Notes: generated from the letters alone by a model not told the origin. DNA of 64,000 nucleotides from JADJYF01 sp965278995 (GCA_965278995.1 OZ257136.1:434001-498000), one strand, 5' to 3'; numbered from the stretch's first letter, positions 17,209 through 25,868 are shown. Made by a program: numbers and translations.

Positions 17209-18391
17209 AAGCGCCGCGCGTCCCGGAGAATCGACGGTAAGCGACAGCATGTTCCGTCGCTGCGCGCGCCGGATCTTTCAACCACGAGTCGAGTGGACCC
17301 TCACGCAGTCGGACCGTCGTCGCGTAGATCAGTCGCAGCGCCATCAGAGCGCTCGACAGCACGGTCCACAGCACGACTCCGAACAGTGCCCACTCGGCGC
17401 GACCGAGCACGAGCAGCGTGGTCAGGATAATCAGACACGGATTGCGCCGCGCCGTGACGAGCCGGCAATAGGCGTCGAAAGGTCGCCACGCGAACAGGCT
17501 GCAGCGGCCGAGCGCATGGAATGCGCCTTCGATGACCCGGCCGGCGATATAGCCGCCGACTACCCACACATTCAGGGTCGCGAGGCTGATGCCGGCGATA
17601 TCGGTGATGCCGCCAAGTCCGGTGCCCCACAGCACATACCAGATTGGCGGATGGAGAATATCCATGCCGTGATCCAGCCAATGGCCGAGGCGGCTGCTCT
17701 GCACGGTGACGCGCGCGAGCTTGCCATCAACCGTATCCAGCAGGGTCATGGTCCAGCCGCACAGAAGGCCACTGGCATAAGCACCTTGGGCGAACAGAAT
17801 ACTGGCTGCCATGACCAGTAAGAGACCGGTCACCGTCACCATATTGGGCGTAATGCCGTAAGTCGCACAAAACTTGACGAGATATCGGGCAGGTTTCGGC
17901 CATACCCATTTGGTGACCAGGTCGGTAATGCCTTTATAGGAATTGCCGTACAACTTCGATTCAAGGGCCGCACGCCTATCGGGAAGGATTCGCTCGAGCA
18001 GCAGCGGTTCGTTACGGCGCAGATCGGCGTCGTAACCAGTCAAGGTTTCGATGTCCAGCACATTAATCGTCGCCGGCAGAGCGCCGTCACCGGTCAGCGC
18101 TGCACAGACTGCGGCAGCGTCCGGGCCGGAGACCAGCGCTGCAGCCAGCGCTCCGTCTGCGCTCGTGCGCAGTGCGCAGGCCGGCTGTCGCAACAGCGCG
18201 CGCAGCGTGTTCTGTTCGAACAGGAATCCGGCATGCACGATCAGCAACTCGTCACCCGCGCCAACTGCGTCGACTGATTCACGCACCTGCGAGATGCCGC
18301 ACGCGTTCAATTGACGACGCAGGCGCTCCTGCGATCGCAAACCCCATAAGGCCAGCGGCGCTTCGCCCAGGATGTAAGCCGATCTCGACAT
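17201..18391 (-). CDS. CDP-alcohol phosphatidyltransferase-family membrane enzyme with N-terminal extension
   Basis: A 396-residue protein. Residues about 1-165 are a soluble region with weak resemblance to nucleotidyltransferases (LWGLRSQERLRRQL, DELLIVHAGFLFEQNTLRALL). Residues about 170-390 are a CDP-alcohol phosphotransferase with roughly six membrane helices. The diagnostic D-x2-D-G-x2-A-R-x8-G-x3-D-x3-D motif is complete: it begins DTVDGKLAR near residue 217 and ends GHWLDHGMD near 243. Such enzymes transfer a phospho-alcohol from CDP-alcohol to a hydroxyl acceptor. Between spt-like and Lpt-like genes it is a good candidate for adding a phospho-headgroup to ceramide; substrate is inference. 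Confidence 0.85.
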   Translation of the reverse strand: MSRSAYILGEAPLALWGLRSQERLRRQLNACGISQVRESVDAVGAGDELLIVHAGFLFEQNTLRALLRQPACALRTSADGALAAALVSGPDAAAVCAALTGDGALPATINVLDIETLTGYDADLRRNEPLLLERILPDRRAALESKLYGNSYKGITDLVTKWVWPKPARYLVKFCATYGITPNMVTVTGLLLVMAASILFAQGAYASGLLCGWTMTLLDTVDGKLARVTVQSSRLGHWLDHGMDILHPPIWYVLWGTGLGGITDIAGISLATLNVWVVGGYIAGRVIEGAFHALGRCSLFAWRPFDAYCRLVTARRNPCLIILTTLLVLGRAEWALFGVVLWTVLSSALMALRLIYATTVRLREGPLDSWLKDPARAATEHAVAYRRFSGTRGAYA

Positions 18392-18528
18392 GCTAAACTG
18401 GCTCGCTGATAAATCGCTGAAAAAGACCGATAATCATAGAAGCTTACTGCTGTGGTGTCGCGCCTGATACGGAACTGGTTGCGAGATACTGACAGCGTTC
18501 ACGTTCACTCCGTCGCGGGCCTGCCTGG

Positions 18529-19416
18529 ATGCGTATCGTTCATCTCACCGACGCCCACCTGAGCAATCTCGATCGGCATTCCTGGTGGTCGTTGCGCGGC
18601 AAGCGACGACTCGGTTACCTATCCTGGTGGCGCAAGCGTCGACACCAGATGCAACCGCTCGCACTCGAGCAGCTGACGGTCGCCGCGCTCGCGCAAGCTC
18701 CCGACATCATTGCCGTTACAGGCGACCTCGTTCACCTTGCCCTGGCTGACGAAATCGATGTCGCGCGCCGTTGGTTGGACCGCCTCGCCGATCACGCACG
18801 CGTGATCCTGGTCCCCGGCAATCACGACTGCTACCAGGCCGATAGCTGCGCGCCGATGCAGCAGTCCTGGAATACCCATCTGGGTCTGGACACACCCGGA
18901 GATTTCCCCAGCGTACATGTGCAGGATGGCGTGACGTTCTTCGGCTTGTCGTCGGCCCGCCCGATGCCGTTCTGGTCAGCCGCCGGGGAGATTGGTCAAG
19001 CGCAGCTCGCCCGGCTGGATGCGGCGCTCACCAGCGCCAGCTCTGGTCTACGCTGTGTGTTGCTGCATCATCCGCCCATCGCGGGAATCGCGAGCCGGCG
19101 CAAGGCGCTGCGCGATGCGGGGACATTGGGCGCGATGCTCGAGCGTCACGGCGTCGAACTCGTCCTGCATGGTCATCTGCACAGCAATCGAGAGAGCCGG
19201 CTTGGCGCACGTACGCGGGTGCTGGCGACCGCAGCCGCGTCCAATACGTCAGCGCGATCGCCGGCATCCTTTCGTGTCCTGGAGGTCCGCGCCTCACCAC
19301 ACGGTTGGACGGTCCAGGCCAGTCTGCATGTACGCGATCCGGCTTCCGCAACGGTTGCGGTAATGCAGAACGAACGTTGGCAATTCGCACCCATAAGAAC
19401 GCTCGGTCAGCTGTAG
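18529..19416 (+). CDS. Metallophosphoesterase (calcineurin-like)
   Basis: A 295-residue calcineurin-like phosphoesterase with the complete set of metal-binding motifs: DAHLSN near 8-13, TGDLVH near 64-69, GNHDCYQ near 97-103, LHHPP near 180-184 and HGHLH near 219-223. No signal peptide or membrane helix is evident, so it is probably cytoplasmic. It is divergent from the CDP-alcohol transferase gene (137 bases apart) and its 3' end overlaps the lptG-like gene by 10 bases on the other strand. A role in removing phosphate from a lipid or headgroup precursor is possible but not shown. Confidence 0.85.
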   Translation: MRIVHLTDAHLSNLDRHSWWSLRGKRRLGYLSWWRKRRHQMQPLALEQLTVAALAQAPDIIAVTGDLVHLALADEIDVARRWLDRLADHARVILVPGNHDCYQADSCAPMQQSWNTHLGLDTPGDFPSVHVQDGVTFFGLSSARPMPFWSAAGEIGQAQLARLDAALTSASSGLRCVLLHHPPIAGIASRRKALRDAGTLGAMLERHGVELVLHGHLHSNRESRLGARTRVLATAAASNTSARSPASFRVLEVRASPHGWTVQASLHVRDPASATVAVMQNERWQFAPIRTLGQL

Positions 19417-20468
19417 CGTCTAATCGCGGATAGGGCGCCGAGCAGAACCAGCAAAGCCGGCGCCATCGCGCTCGGTGCCGGCGGCAGGTCATAAAGCTGG
19501 GCGAGGTGGCCCGTAATCTGTTCGCCGAGATAGAACGCGATGCCGACCATCAGGCCGAGTACGCTGCGCAGGCCGGTGGCCCGGACGCGCAATGCGCCGA
19601 GCGTGAACGGCAGTCCAAGCAGAGCCATCGCGAAAATGGCGACCGGAAGACTGAGTTGCTGCCAGAAAATGCTCTGATATTCCCGCGTATCGACGCCGGA
19701 GCCACGCATTTCGTCGATGTACCGGTAGAGATCCAGCGTACCGACGGCATGCGCGGGCGCAATCAGCGTGGCAAGTTGTTCGGGTGTCAGAAAGCTCTGC
19801 CAGATCAGCGTCGGCAGCGCACGATAGCGCACAGAAACGCCGTCAAGCCGTTTTTCCTCGACATCGTGCAATAACCATTCGCTGCCATTGAGTACGTCGG
19901 CCTTGTCGGCCATCAACAGGTGCTCCAGGCGCCCGCGCTGGCCGAGCTCATAGATCTCGATATGGCGCGGGATGCGTCCAAAATCAACGGTCCCGACGCG
20001 AATGAACCGCTGTTCATGTCGGCTCCAGAATTCCGTGCCACCGATAGCGGTCTTGGCCAGCTGCTTGGTGCGGAATTCCTGCGCTTTACGTTCTGTGGGC
20101 GGAACCAGCAGCGACTGTACGACCAGCGCACTGCCGGCCAGCAGAGCGGCGAGCAGTGCCAGCATCCCGGCGAATCGCCAGGCCGAAATGCCGGCTGCGC
20201 GCATGGCCAGCAGTTCGCGATGATTGGCCAGCAGGCCAAGTCCCAGCACCGTGCCGAGCAGCGTCGACACCGGCAGCAGTTCAAGCAGTCGCGCTGGCGT
20301 TGTCAGGACGATGACCGACAGCGCGTCGGCTGTCGTGAACGCGCCTTTGCCGACATCCTCGAGCTCTTCGGTCAAACCGAGGAAGCTGAACAGGACAGTG
20401 AGGACAGCCAGCATGGTCGCGCCGGTACGCAACACCTGCTCCAGTAGATAGCGTTCCAGCAGCTTCAT
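19407..20468 (-). CDS. lptG: LptG-like permease (YjgP/YjgQ family)
   Basis: A 353-residue inner-membrane permease of the LptF/LptG family, with three N-terminal helices, a large periplasmic beta-jellyroll region (about 130-265) and three C-terminal helices. It starts MKLLERYLLEQVLRTG at the ATG 20468, which overlaps the lptF-like stop in ATGA; longer open sequence upstream is the shadow of lptF. In LPS transport LptF and LptG form the membrane part of the ABC extractor with LptB. Here it is beside sphingolipid-type genes and not beside pepA, so it may be a second, specialised copy. Confidence 0.85.
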   Translation of the reverse strand: MKLLERYLLEQVLRTGATMLAVLTVLFSFLGLTEELEDVGKGAFTTADALSVIVLTTPARLLELLPVSTLLGTVLGLGLLANHRELLAMRAAGISAWRFAGMLALLAALLAGSALVVQSLLVPPTERKAQEFRTKQLAKTAIGGTEFWSRHEQRFIRVGTVDFGRIPRHIEIYELGQRGRLEHLLMADKADVLNGSEWLLHDVEEKRLDGVSVRYRALPTLIWQSFLTPEQLATLIAPAHAVGTLDLYRYIDEMRGSGVDTREYQSIFWQQLSLPVAIFAMALLGLPFTLGALRVRATGLRSVLGLMVGIAFYLGEQITGHLAQLYDLPPAPSAMAPALLVLLGALSAIRRYS

Positions 20469-21520
20469 CCGTGCCGCCCCAGCCAGGTCGGCGCGGCCCG
20501 CCACAGCAGCGCGCTGGCCAGCAACGCTGGCACCCACCACAGCGTGCTCACGACATCCTGCTCGACCCAGGTGCGCGCCAGCGCAAGCAGGTTGTAATAC
20601 AGCGCATAGATGGCGAGCGCCAGCGGGACCTGCGTGTAGCGCGACTGGCGCGGCCGCAGGTCGGTCAGTGAGAGCGCAGTCATGGCCAGCAGCAGGGTCG
20701 ACACCGGCGTCGACAGACGCCATTGCAGTTCAGCCCGATCGTTGGCGTCGGTGGCGGCAAACAGCGCGGCTGTGCTCGCACTTTTGGTGCGGTACTCGGT
20801 CTCGATGGCGCGCCCGGCATTGATAGACAAGGTCAACGTTCCGAAACTGCCGTAGAAATCCGAGTTACCAGCACTGCTGCGGTAGACGCTGGCTTCGTCG
20901 AGGACGAGGCGATGGCGGTCAGGGGTGACATAGGGCTCGAGACGGCCGCTGGGCGCCGAGATGACTTCGATATCGCCAGCATTGCGCTCGCGGATAAAAA
21001 TACCGCCGAGCTTTCGACCACCTTCAGCGAGCGTCTCGATATAGACCGCACGTTGTTCGTCGTCGTAAAGATAGAATCGCTGCGCCTTGATGCGGTCGAG
21101 ATCGGACGACGCGTCAGCTTGCGCTTTGAGCGCGAACATTGCCTGGTAGGCCCACGGTCTGACGCTGAACGACAAACCGGCGACGAGCGCAGCCAGCAGT
21201 ACGCCACACAATAGCAGCGGGCGGTGGAGGCGCGCTCGCCCGAGGCCGGCGGCCTGCATGGCTGTCAGCTCGGCGTAGGTGTTGAGCCTCCCGCAACCGA
21301 CGATGAGGCCAAAGAACAGGGCGAGTGGAAGCAATACTTCGAGAGCGATGATCGATTTGTAAAACGTCAGATGGGCAACTTCTGTCGCCTTGATCAAGCC
21401 ACCAGCGGCTTCGGTCAGAAAGCGCGTCAGGCTGTAGGCGAGGAAGATCACGGTCAGCACGACAGCGACGGCCAGCGAACTGACGCTGATCTCGCGGACT
21501 AGGTAGCGATCGAGCAGCAT
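20465..21520 (-). CDS. lptF: LptF-like permease (YjgP/YjgQ family)
   Basis: A 351-residue partner of the downstream LptG-like protein, with the same three-helix, periplasmic domain, three-helix layout. The start MLLDRYLVREISVSSLAV at ATG 21520 is typical of LptF; an upstream in-frame ATG would add 22 residues overlapping the divergent promoter region. The conserved cytoplasmic loop that contacts LptB is visible as TYAELTAMQAAGLGRARL near 82-99. It is coupled to lptG through a 4-base overlap and diverges from an lptA-like gene 121 bases away. No lptB or lptC is in the window. Confidence 0.85.
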   Translation of the reverse strand: MLLDRYLVREISVSSLAVAVVLTVIFLAYSLTRFLTEAAGGLIKATEVAHLTFYKSIIALEVLLPLALFFGLIVGCGRLNTYAELTAMQAAGLGRARLHRPLLLCGVLLAALVAGLSFSVRPWAYQAMFALKAQADASSDLDRIKAQRFYLYDDEQRAVYIETLAEGGRKLGGIFIRERNAGDIEVISAPSGRLEPYVTPDRHRLVLDEASVYRSSAGNSDFYGSFGTLTLSINAGRAIETEYRTKSASTAALFAATDANDRAELQWRLSTPVSTLLLAMTALSLTDLRPRQSRYTQVPLALAIYALYYNLLALARTWVEQDVVSTLWWVPALLASALLWRAAPTWLGRHG

Positions 21521-21641
21521 GGCGATCAGTCCGACAGTGAGCCGGAAAATGAGCCCGGCAATGATCGCGCAGACGTGCGGGACCACGAGCGCTTATGATG
21601 GGCAAAGCTCAAGCGCAAGGCGTCAGCACACGGCAACATCG

Positions 21642-22157
21642 ATGAACCAGAGTACGACCACCAGATGCACGAGCGCCACGCTGCTCGTACTGAGCACGCT
21701 GATGCCGGCGGCGGTGCGGGCTGCGGAAGCTGTTAGCGAAGTCCCCTTCATCGTGCTCGAGGATACGCTCGTGGTGCGCGCTGCGCGGGCCTCTGAGGCC
21801 GACAATGGCGAGAGCATGGTCTTCGAAGGCGGCCTCGAACTGCATGCCAATGACTGGCGCATCGAGGCCGAACGCGCAGTGCTGGCCGGGCGGCTCGACG
21901 ATCCCGAGCGTGTCATCGTCGACGGCGATCCTGCGCGAATCATCGTCGCTGGTGGCAAGGGCGAACCGCTCGAAGGTCGCGGTCAACATCTGGAATACGA
22001 GCCGCACACGGACACGGTCAGACTCGATGGTGCAGCGATGATCGTCAAAGGGGAACAGTCGATCAGCAGCGAAAGCATCCAGTATCTGCTCGGCAAAGGC
22101 ACGTTCGCCGCCGGTTCGCATGGTCGCGTGCGCGTCGTGATGAAACGCGACAAATAG
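21642..22157 (+). CDS. LptA/OstA-like periplasmic lipid-bridge protein
   Basis: A 171-residue exported protein. The start at ATG 21642 gives a signal peptide (SATLLVLSTLMPAAVRAAEA, cleavage after about residue 29). The mature part is one OstA-type beta-jellyroll: EGGLELHANDWRIEAERAVL, then GRGQHLEYEPHTDTVRLDGAA and ISSESIQYLL, the usual LptA strand pattern. LptA proteins polymerise into a periplasmic bridge carrying LPS to LptD. Its divergent pairing with lptF/lptG-like genes and location among sphingolipid-type genes suggest a bridge for another lipid. LptC-like single-domain function is an alternative. Confidence 0.78.
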   Translation: MNQSTTTRCTSATLLVLSTLMPAAVRAAEAVSEVPFIVLEDTLVVRAARASEADNGESMVFEGGLELHANDWRIEAERAVLAGRLDDPERVIVDGDPARIIVAGGKGEPLEGRGQHLEYEPHTDTVRLDGAAMIVKGEQSISSESIQYLLGKGTFAAGSHGRVRVVMKRDK

Positions 22158-22192
22158 TCCGTCAGTGACCGGTTGCTGCTGGCGCGCAGCGC

Positions 22193-22945
22193 TCAGGCGC
22201 GGGTGCGCCTTTCGGCTGCCGGCGACCAGTGTCGCACGACATCGGCGGCGCGCGTGAGGTCGTCCCGATCGTCAATTTCACACCAGCTCAGCCCGTCTAT
22301 CGGGCACACCCCGACCAGCGCCTGGCTGGCGAGCTGGTCGATGGCCGACAGATACCACTGCTTGAGTCCCGTACCGTAGCGCATCATCGTTTCGATCTGT
22401 CGACAAAAATGCTCAGCGCCATCGGCGCGAAAGCGCATCATGCCGATAGATTCGCCGTTGACTTCGCTGCGCTGGAGCTGCTTGCCGACGCGCATCAATC
22501 GAGCGTCACGTACGACGACTTTCATGTCATCGTCGTCATAGCTCGCTTTGCTGTCGGTGACCAGCGTGACCGGAGCCCGCGCCGGGCCATCCAGCAGACG
22601 CGCGAGGATGGCGCTCTCGAACAGCGTGTCGCCATTGATGATGACGAACTCGCCGGTCATTTCGCCGCGCGCCACCCAGCAGGTACCGAGGTTGTCGCAC
22701 AGCGCAAAGAATGGATTGAAAACCGTTCGGGTCGGCAGCCACTGCTGGCGCGCCGCTATCTCGTCGACGGTGTCGGCGCCGAAACCGGTGACGACGACGA
22801 CTTCGTCAATCCCTGTTTGCGCTATTTCATGCAGCTGCCATTCGAGCACGGCACGCGGGCCTACCGGCAATGCACACTTCGGCAGGCTGGACGTCAGCGG
22901 CAATAGCCGACGGCCCTGGCCGGCGCTCAGGATGAGAGCTTTCAT
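22193..22945 (-). CDS. NTP-transferase (sugar- or alcohol-phosphate nucleotidyltransferase)
   Basis: A 250-residue nucleotidyltransferase of the LicC/RfbA type. The N-terminal signature MKALILSAGQGRRLLPLT and LPKCALPVG (lysine near residue 25) bind the nucleotide. VIINGDTLFE near 114-123 provides the metal aspartate, and a second acidic site appears in WCEIDDRDDL near the C terminus. The form resembles CTP:phosphocholine or CTP:inositol-phosphate cytidylyltransferases. I chose ATG 22945; an in-frame TTG 36 bases earlier is possible. It could make the CDP-alcohol used by the phosphotransferase at 17201-18391; this is inference from family and location. Confidence 0.8.
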   Translation of the reverse strand: MKALILSAGQGRRLLPLTSSLPKCALPVGPRAVLEWQLHEIAQTGIDEVVVVTGFGADTVDEIAARQQWLPTRTVFNPFFALCDNLGTCWVARGEMTGEFVIINGDTLFESAILARLLDGPARAPVTLVTDSKASYDDDDMKVVVRDARLMRVGKQLQRSEVNGESIGMMRFRADGAEHFCRQIETMMRYGTGLKQWYLSAIDQLASQALVGVCPIDGLSWCEIDDRDDLTRAADVVRHWSPAAERRTRA

Positions 22946-23026
22946 GCGTGGAGTTTCCGCGGCGTTCCGCTTGTTCGGCAAGGCGGGCGCGACTCTACCA
23001 TGATTCAGCCTAAGTCCGACAGACTG

Positions 23027-23800
23027 CTAAGGTGCCGGCTTTCGTTCAGCCAGCCGGCGGTTCCAGTCGGCAATATTCCGCAGCGGGTCCTTGACGTAAT
23101 GAGTGGCCTGCATCAACCGCAGAACCGCGGCGTTGAAGACAGTGCCGAGACCATCCATCGGACGATCGATATCGAGAAACAGGACCGCGCGAAATTCTCC
23201 CGTGTCGTTCAGAACTTCGTGCTCGTAGGTGTCGTCGAAGAGCACGCATTCGCCCTCGCGCCAGCAGTAAATCTGATCGTCGACCCGGATCCAGCAGCGC
23301 TCGCGGGCTGCCGGTACGCGCAAGCCGAGGTGGCAGCGAACGAGCGCGCGCGTCGGTCCGCGATGGGCTGGAATGTGATAGCCCGGTGCGAGTATCGAAA
23401 ACCACGCATTTTGCAGGCCCGGCAGATCGGCGAGCACGCGTGCTGTCTCGGGACAAGCCGCGCAGTTCACGGCGACAGGTTGCCCGAAGATGCACAAGGC
23501 GTAGGTTTTCCAACTCGTTCCTGTCGAGATCCTGGCCTGGTCCGGCGAAATCTGATGGAACGCCGGGATGTCTTCGGGATGCGTCCAGACCCGATCGAAT
23601 TCGCGACGGATGGCAGGGCTGGCCGCTTCAAGCGCACTGACCCAGGGATATGTCGCTTTCGGTAACACTGGGGTGGTCGCGATCAAAGAATGTCGGCCCT
23701 GAAATTCGCGGATCGCACGCAGGAACCGTTTGCCGGCGCGATGAACCACGGCGCGCTGCCAGCGACGCAACGTTCCGCGCTTCGCCCGGACCTCGGTCAT
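23027..23800 (-). CDS. Aspartyl/asparaginyl beta-hydroxylase-family dioxygenase
   Basis: A 257-residue Fe(II)/2-oxoglutarate dioxygenase of the AspH/LpxO family. The iron-binding histidines are seen in PAHRGPTRALVRCHLGL near residue 139 and DDTYEHEVLNDTGEFRAVLFLDI near 185-207, with the co-substrate arginine in the latter. The family hydroxylates Asp/Asn residues or, as LpxO, acyl chains of lipid A. Between a nucleotidyltransferase and a ceramide-synthase-like gene (4-base overlap upstream) it could hydroxylate a ceramide acyl chain or base. The substrate is not shown by sequence. Confidence 0.85.
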   Translation of the reverse strand: MTEVRAKRGTLRRWQRAVVHRAGKRFLRAIREFQGRHSLIATTPVLPKATYPWVSALEAASPAIRREFDRVWTHPEDIPAFHQISPDQARISTGTSWKTYALCIFGQPVAVNCAACPETARVLADLPGLQNAWFSILAPGYHIPAHRGPTRALVRCHLGLRVPAARERCWIRVDDQIYCWREGECVLFDDTYEHEVLNDTGEFRAVLFLDIDRPMDGLGTVFNAAVLRLMQATHYVKDPLRNIADWNRRLAERKPAP

Positions 23801-24588
23801 GCGCTGAGCAGCTGCCGGGCTAGTGCGAGATCGGCACTCGAATCGACATCGACCGCTGCCCGCGGGTCGTCAACTGGAACGAAACCGACGCGGCAGCCGC
23901 TGCGTGCCGACAGCAGCTCAAAAGCTTGCGTCACGCTGAGCGTGCCGGCCATGTAACGCAACAGCCAGCCCGGACCAAGCCGCGCGGCGATTTTCCATGG
24001 CCGCTTGCGCTCCTGTTCGAGCGCTTGCCATAGCCGCAACGCGGCTGTTGCCGCAGCGGTCCGCAACAGGAACAAATTGCTGCCGCAATAGGTGCCATCG
24101 TTGAACTTGAGCAGCGTTCGACGCGAGCCGGGAAAGCGGGCTTTGACGACAGCGTGAGGAACGAGCCCGGCGACAAAATCGGCGTTGCTGGCGAGTGCTG
24201 CCCGGCAGAAGCTGTCGATGATTGTAGCGTCGAGCAGCGCGTGGTCGCCAGCGGTCAGCAGAGCTGGATAACGGTCCAGCAAGTCAGCAGCGGCAAGCGC
24301 GCTTGCCGAAGGGCCACTGGCCGGTTCCAGCCAGCGGAAATCGCCTGTCTGCAACAGGCGACGCAATGTTGCATCGGTGTGCACCAGCTCACCGGCCGGG
24401 CCGACCAGTACGCCACCGTCGATCAGGGGGCAGGCGCGAAGTGCCACCAGGACACGTTCGAGGCAGCTCATGCCGGCGACATCGATCAGTACGCTCGCCC
24501 GCAGGCCATGTTCGCGGGCCAGCGCGTTGCCGCCCGGTCGCTCGCCGGCCAGGACGATGGCGGGCAGCCGTGCTGCGGAATCAGGCAT
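23797..24588 (-). CDS. MobA-like NTP-transferase domain protein
   Basis: A 263-residue protein of the MobA-like NTP-transferase fold. The N-terminal motif LPAIVLAGERPGGNALAREHG is a variant of the LAGG...GxxK nucleotide loop, and LLTAGDHALLD near 112-122 corresponds to the metal-binding aspartate strand. The start MPDSAARLP at 24588 overlaps the upstream gene by 8 bases, and the stop overlaps the hydroxylase gene by 4. The C-terminal region (GWLLRYMAGTLSVTQAFELL) differs from molybdenum cofactor enzymes. No moa/mob genes are near; a role in lipid headgroup activation is inferred from the operon only. Confidence 0.72.
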   Translation of the reverse strand: MPDSAARLPAIVLAGERPGGNALAREHGLRASVLIDVAGMSCLERVLVALRACPLIDGGVLVGPAGELVHTDATLRRLLQTGDFRWLEPASGPSASALAAADLLDRYPALLTAGDHALLDATIIDSFCRAALASNADFVAGLVPHAVVKARFPGSRRTLLKFNDGTYCGSNLFLLRTAAATAALRLWQALEQERKRPWKIAARLGPGWLLRYMAGTLSVTQAFELLSARSGCRVGFVPVDDPRAAVDVDSSADLALARQLLSA

Positions 24589-25735
24589 CGCCGGCAAGCG
24601 TGCGTTGGTAGACGCGATAGCGCTTGGTGCGGCGTCCGCCGAGGATGTCGATGATGCCTTGCATCGCTTCATTGGATTCCAGAATCCAGGACATTTCCAC
24701 TTCCTCGATGCCGGCGCGGATGCCGGGCTCGCGCAGGGCTTGCACGACTGATAACGCGAGACCCGGCCCCAGGCGCGTGTGATGCAGTCGTTTGCGTACC
24801 CCCATCAACGGAATCCGTGCCGTGCGCGGGTAACCGAATTTGAGCCGCGCCAGCAGCTTCAACCAGCCGAAAGGAAGTAGTCGACCGTCGAGATCGGCAA
24901 TCGCTTCGTTGACATTCGGGAGCAGCACGATGAACGCGACTGGTTCACCATTCATCTCGGCAATCTGGATGAAATCAGGCGGGATCAGCAGCAGCATTTC
25001 GTGGCCGATGGTGCGGAACTCGGCCTGCGTGAACGGTACGAAGCCCCAGTTGCCGGACCACGCATCGTTGAAGATCTCACACACGGTATCGAGATCGCGG
25101 TCAGTGTGCTTGCGGTCCAGCGGTCGAATGCTGACAGTGCGCTGCAGACGGGCGAACAGGGCGGCCATGACCGGAGGCGGTTCGAAGCGTGCGCTGATCA
25201 GATAGGCGAACATGTCGACGGCTTTGGCATAGCCGAGCCGCTCCAGCGCCGGCCCGTAGTAGGGCCGCGCGTGGGTCATCATGAAATACGGTTTCGAATC
25301 GAAGCCGTCGACGAGCAGTCCGACCTCTTGGTTGATGTTGAAGCTGAACGGTCCCCGCACACTGCGCATGCCGCGCTCGCGCAACCAGTTCTCGGCTGCC
25401 GTGAACAGTGCCTCGAAGACGGTAGGGTCGTCGATCGCATCGAGGAATCCGAAAAAGCCGGTGTCATCCTGATAGTGCTCGAGATGCAGCTGGTCGATCT
25501 GCGCTGAAATGCGGCCGACCGCCACGCCATCCTGATACGCAACCCAGGCTGCCCATTCGAGATGCTTGAAGATCGGCTGCTTGGGCGCCAGTGCTTCGAG
25601 CCGCTCGAAACGTAATGGCGGCACCCAGTTCGGATCACTGGCAAAGACCCGCCATGGCACTTCAACGAACGCACGGCGACTGGCCGCATCCTGAACGCGC
25701 TGCAAAGTGACGGGGCCGGTTTTGGCGCTGCTCAT
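24581..25735 (-). CDS. GNAT-like protein resembling bacterial ceramide synthase
   Basis: A 384-residue protein that reads as two GNAT-like halves, usually annotated as N-acetyltransferase or hypothetical. Recognisable blocks are DPNWVPPLRFE near 36-46, HLEWAAWVAYQDGVAVGRISAQID near 58-81, RGPFSFNINQEVGLLVDGFD near 126-145 and MMTHARPYYGPALERLGYAKAVDM near 152-175. This block order resembles the bCerS protein that N-acylates the long-chain base in Caulobacter. It is first in a four-gene overlapping run, within 10 kb of an spt/cerR/acp set. Ceramide synthase is the favoured role; another acyltransferase is possible. Confidence 0.7.
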   Translation of the reverse strand: MSSAKTGPVTLQRVQDAASRRAFVEVPWRVFASDPNWVPPLRFERLEALAPKQPIFKHLEWAAWVAYQDGVAVGRISAQIDQLHLEHYQDDTGFFGFLDAIDDPTVFEALFTAAENWLRERGMRSVRGPFSFNINQEVGLLVDGFDSKPYFMMTHARPYYGPALERLGYAKAVDMFAYLISARFEPPPVMAALFARLQRTVSIRPLDRKHTDRDLDTVCEIFNDAWSGNWGFVPFTQAEFRTIGHEMLLLIPPDFIQIAEMNGEPVAFIVLLPNVNEAIADLDGRLLPFGWLKLLARLKFGYPRTARIPLMGVRKRLHHTRLGPGLALSVVQALREPGIRAGIEEVEMSWILESNEAMQGIIDILGGRRTKRYRVYQRTLAGDA

Positions 25736-25868
25736 GGGCTATCGGTTCGAGTCTCGCGACGGCGCATGTTAGCCAAGTCGCCTGGCGGATGATACCGCTG
25801 CCAGCCGGCTGCCCGGCGCTGTGCAGCGTGATGTAGACTGCGCCCATCAACCGAGCGAGGGGAGCCTC

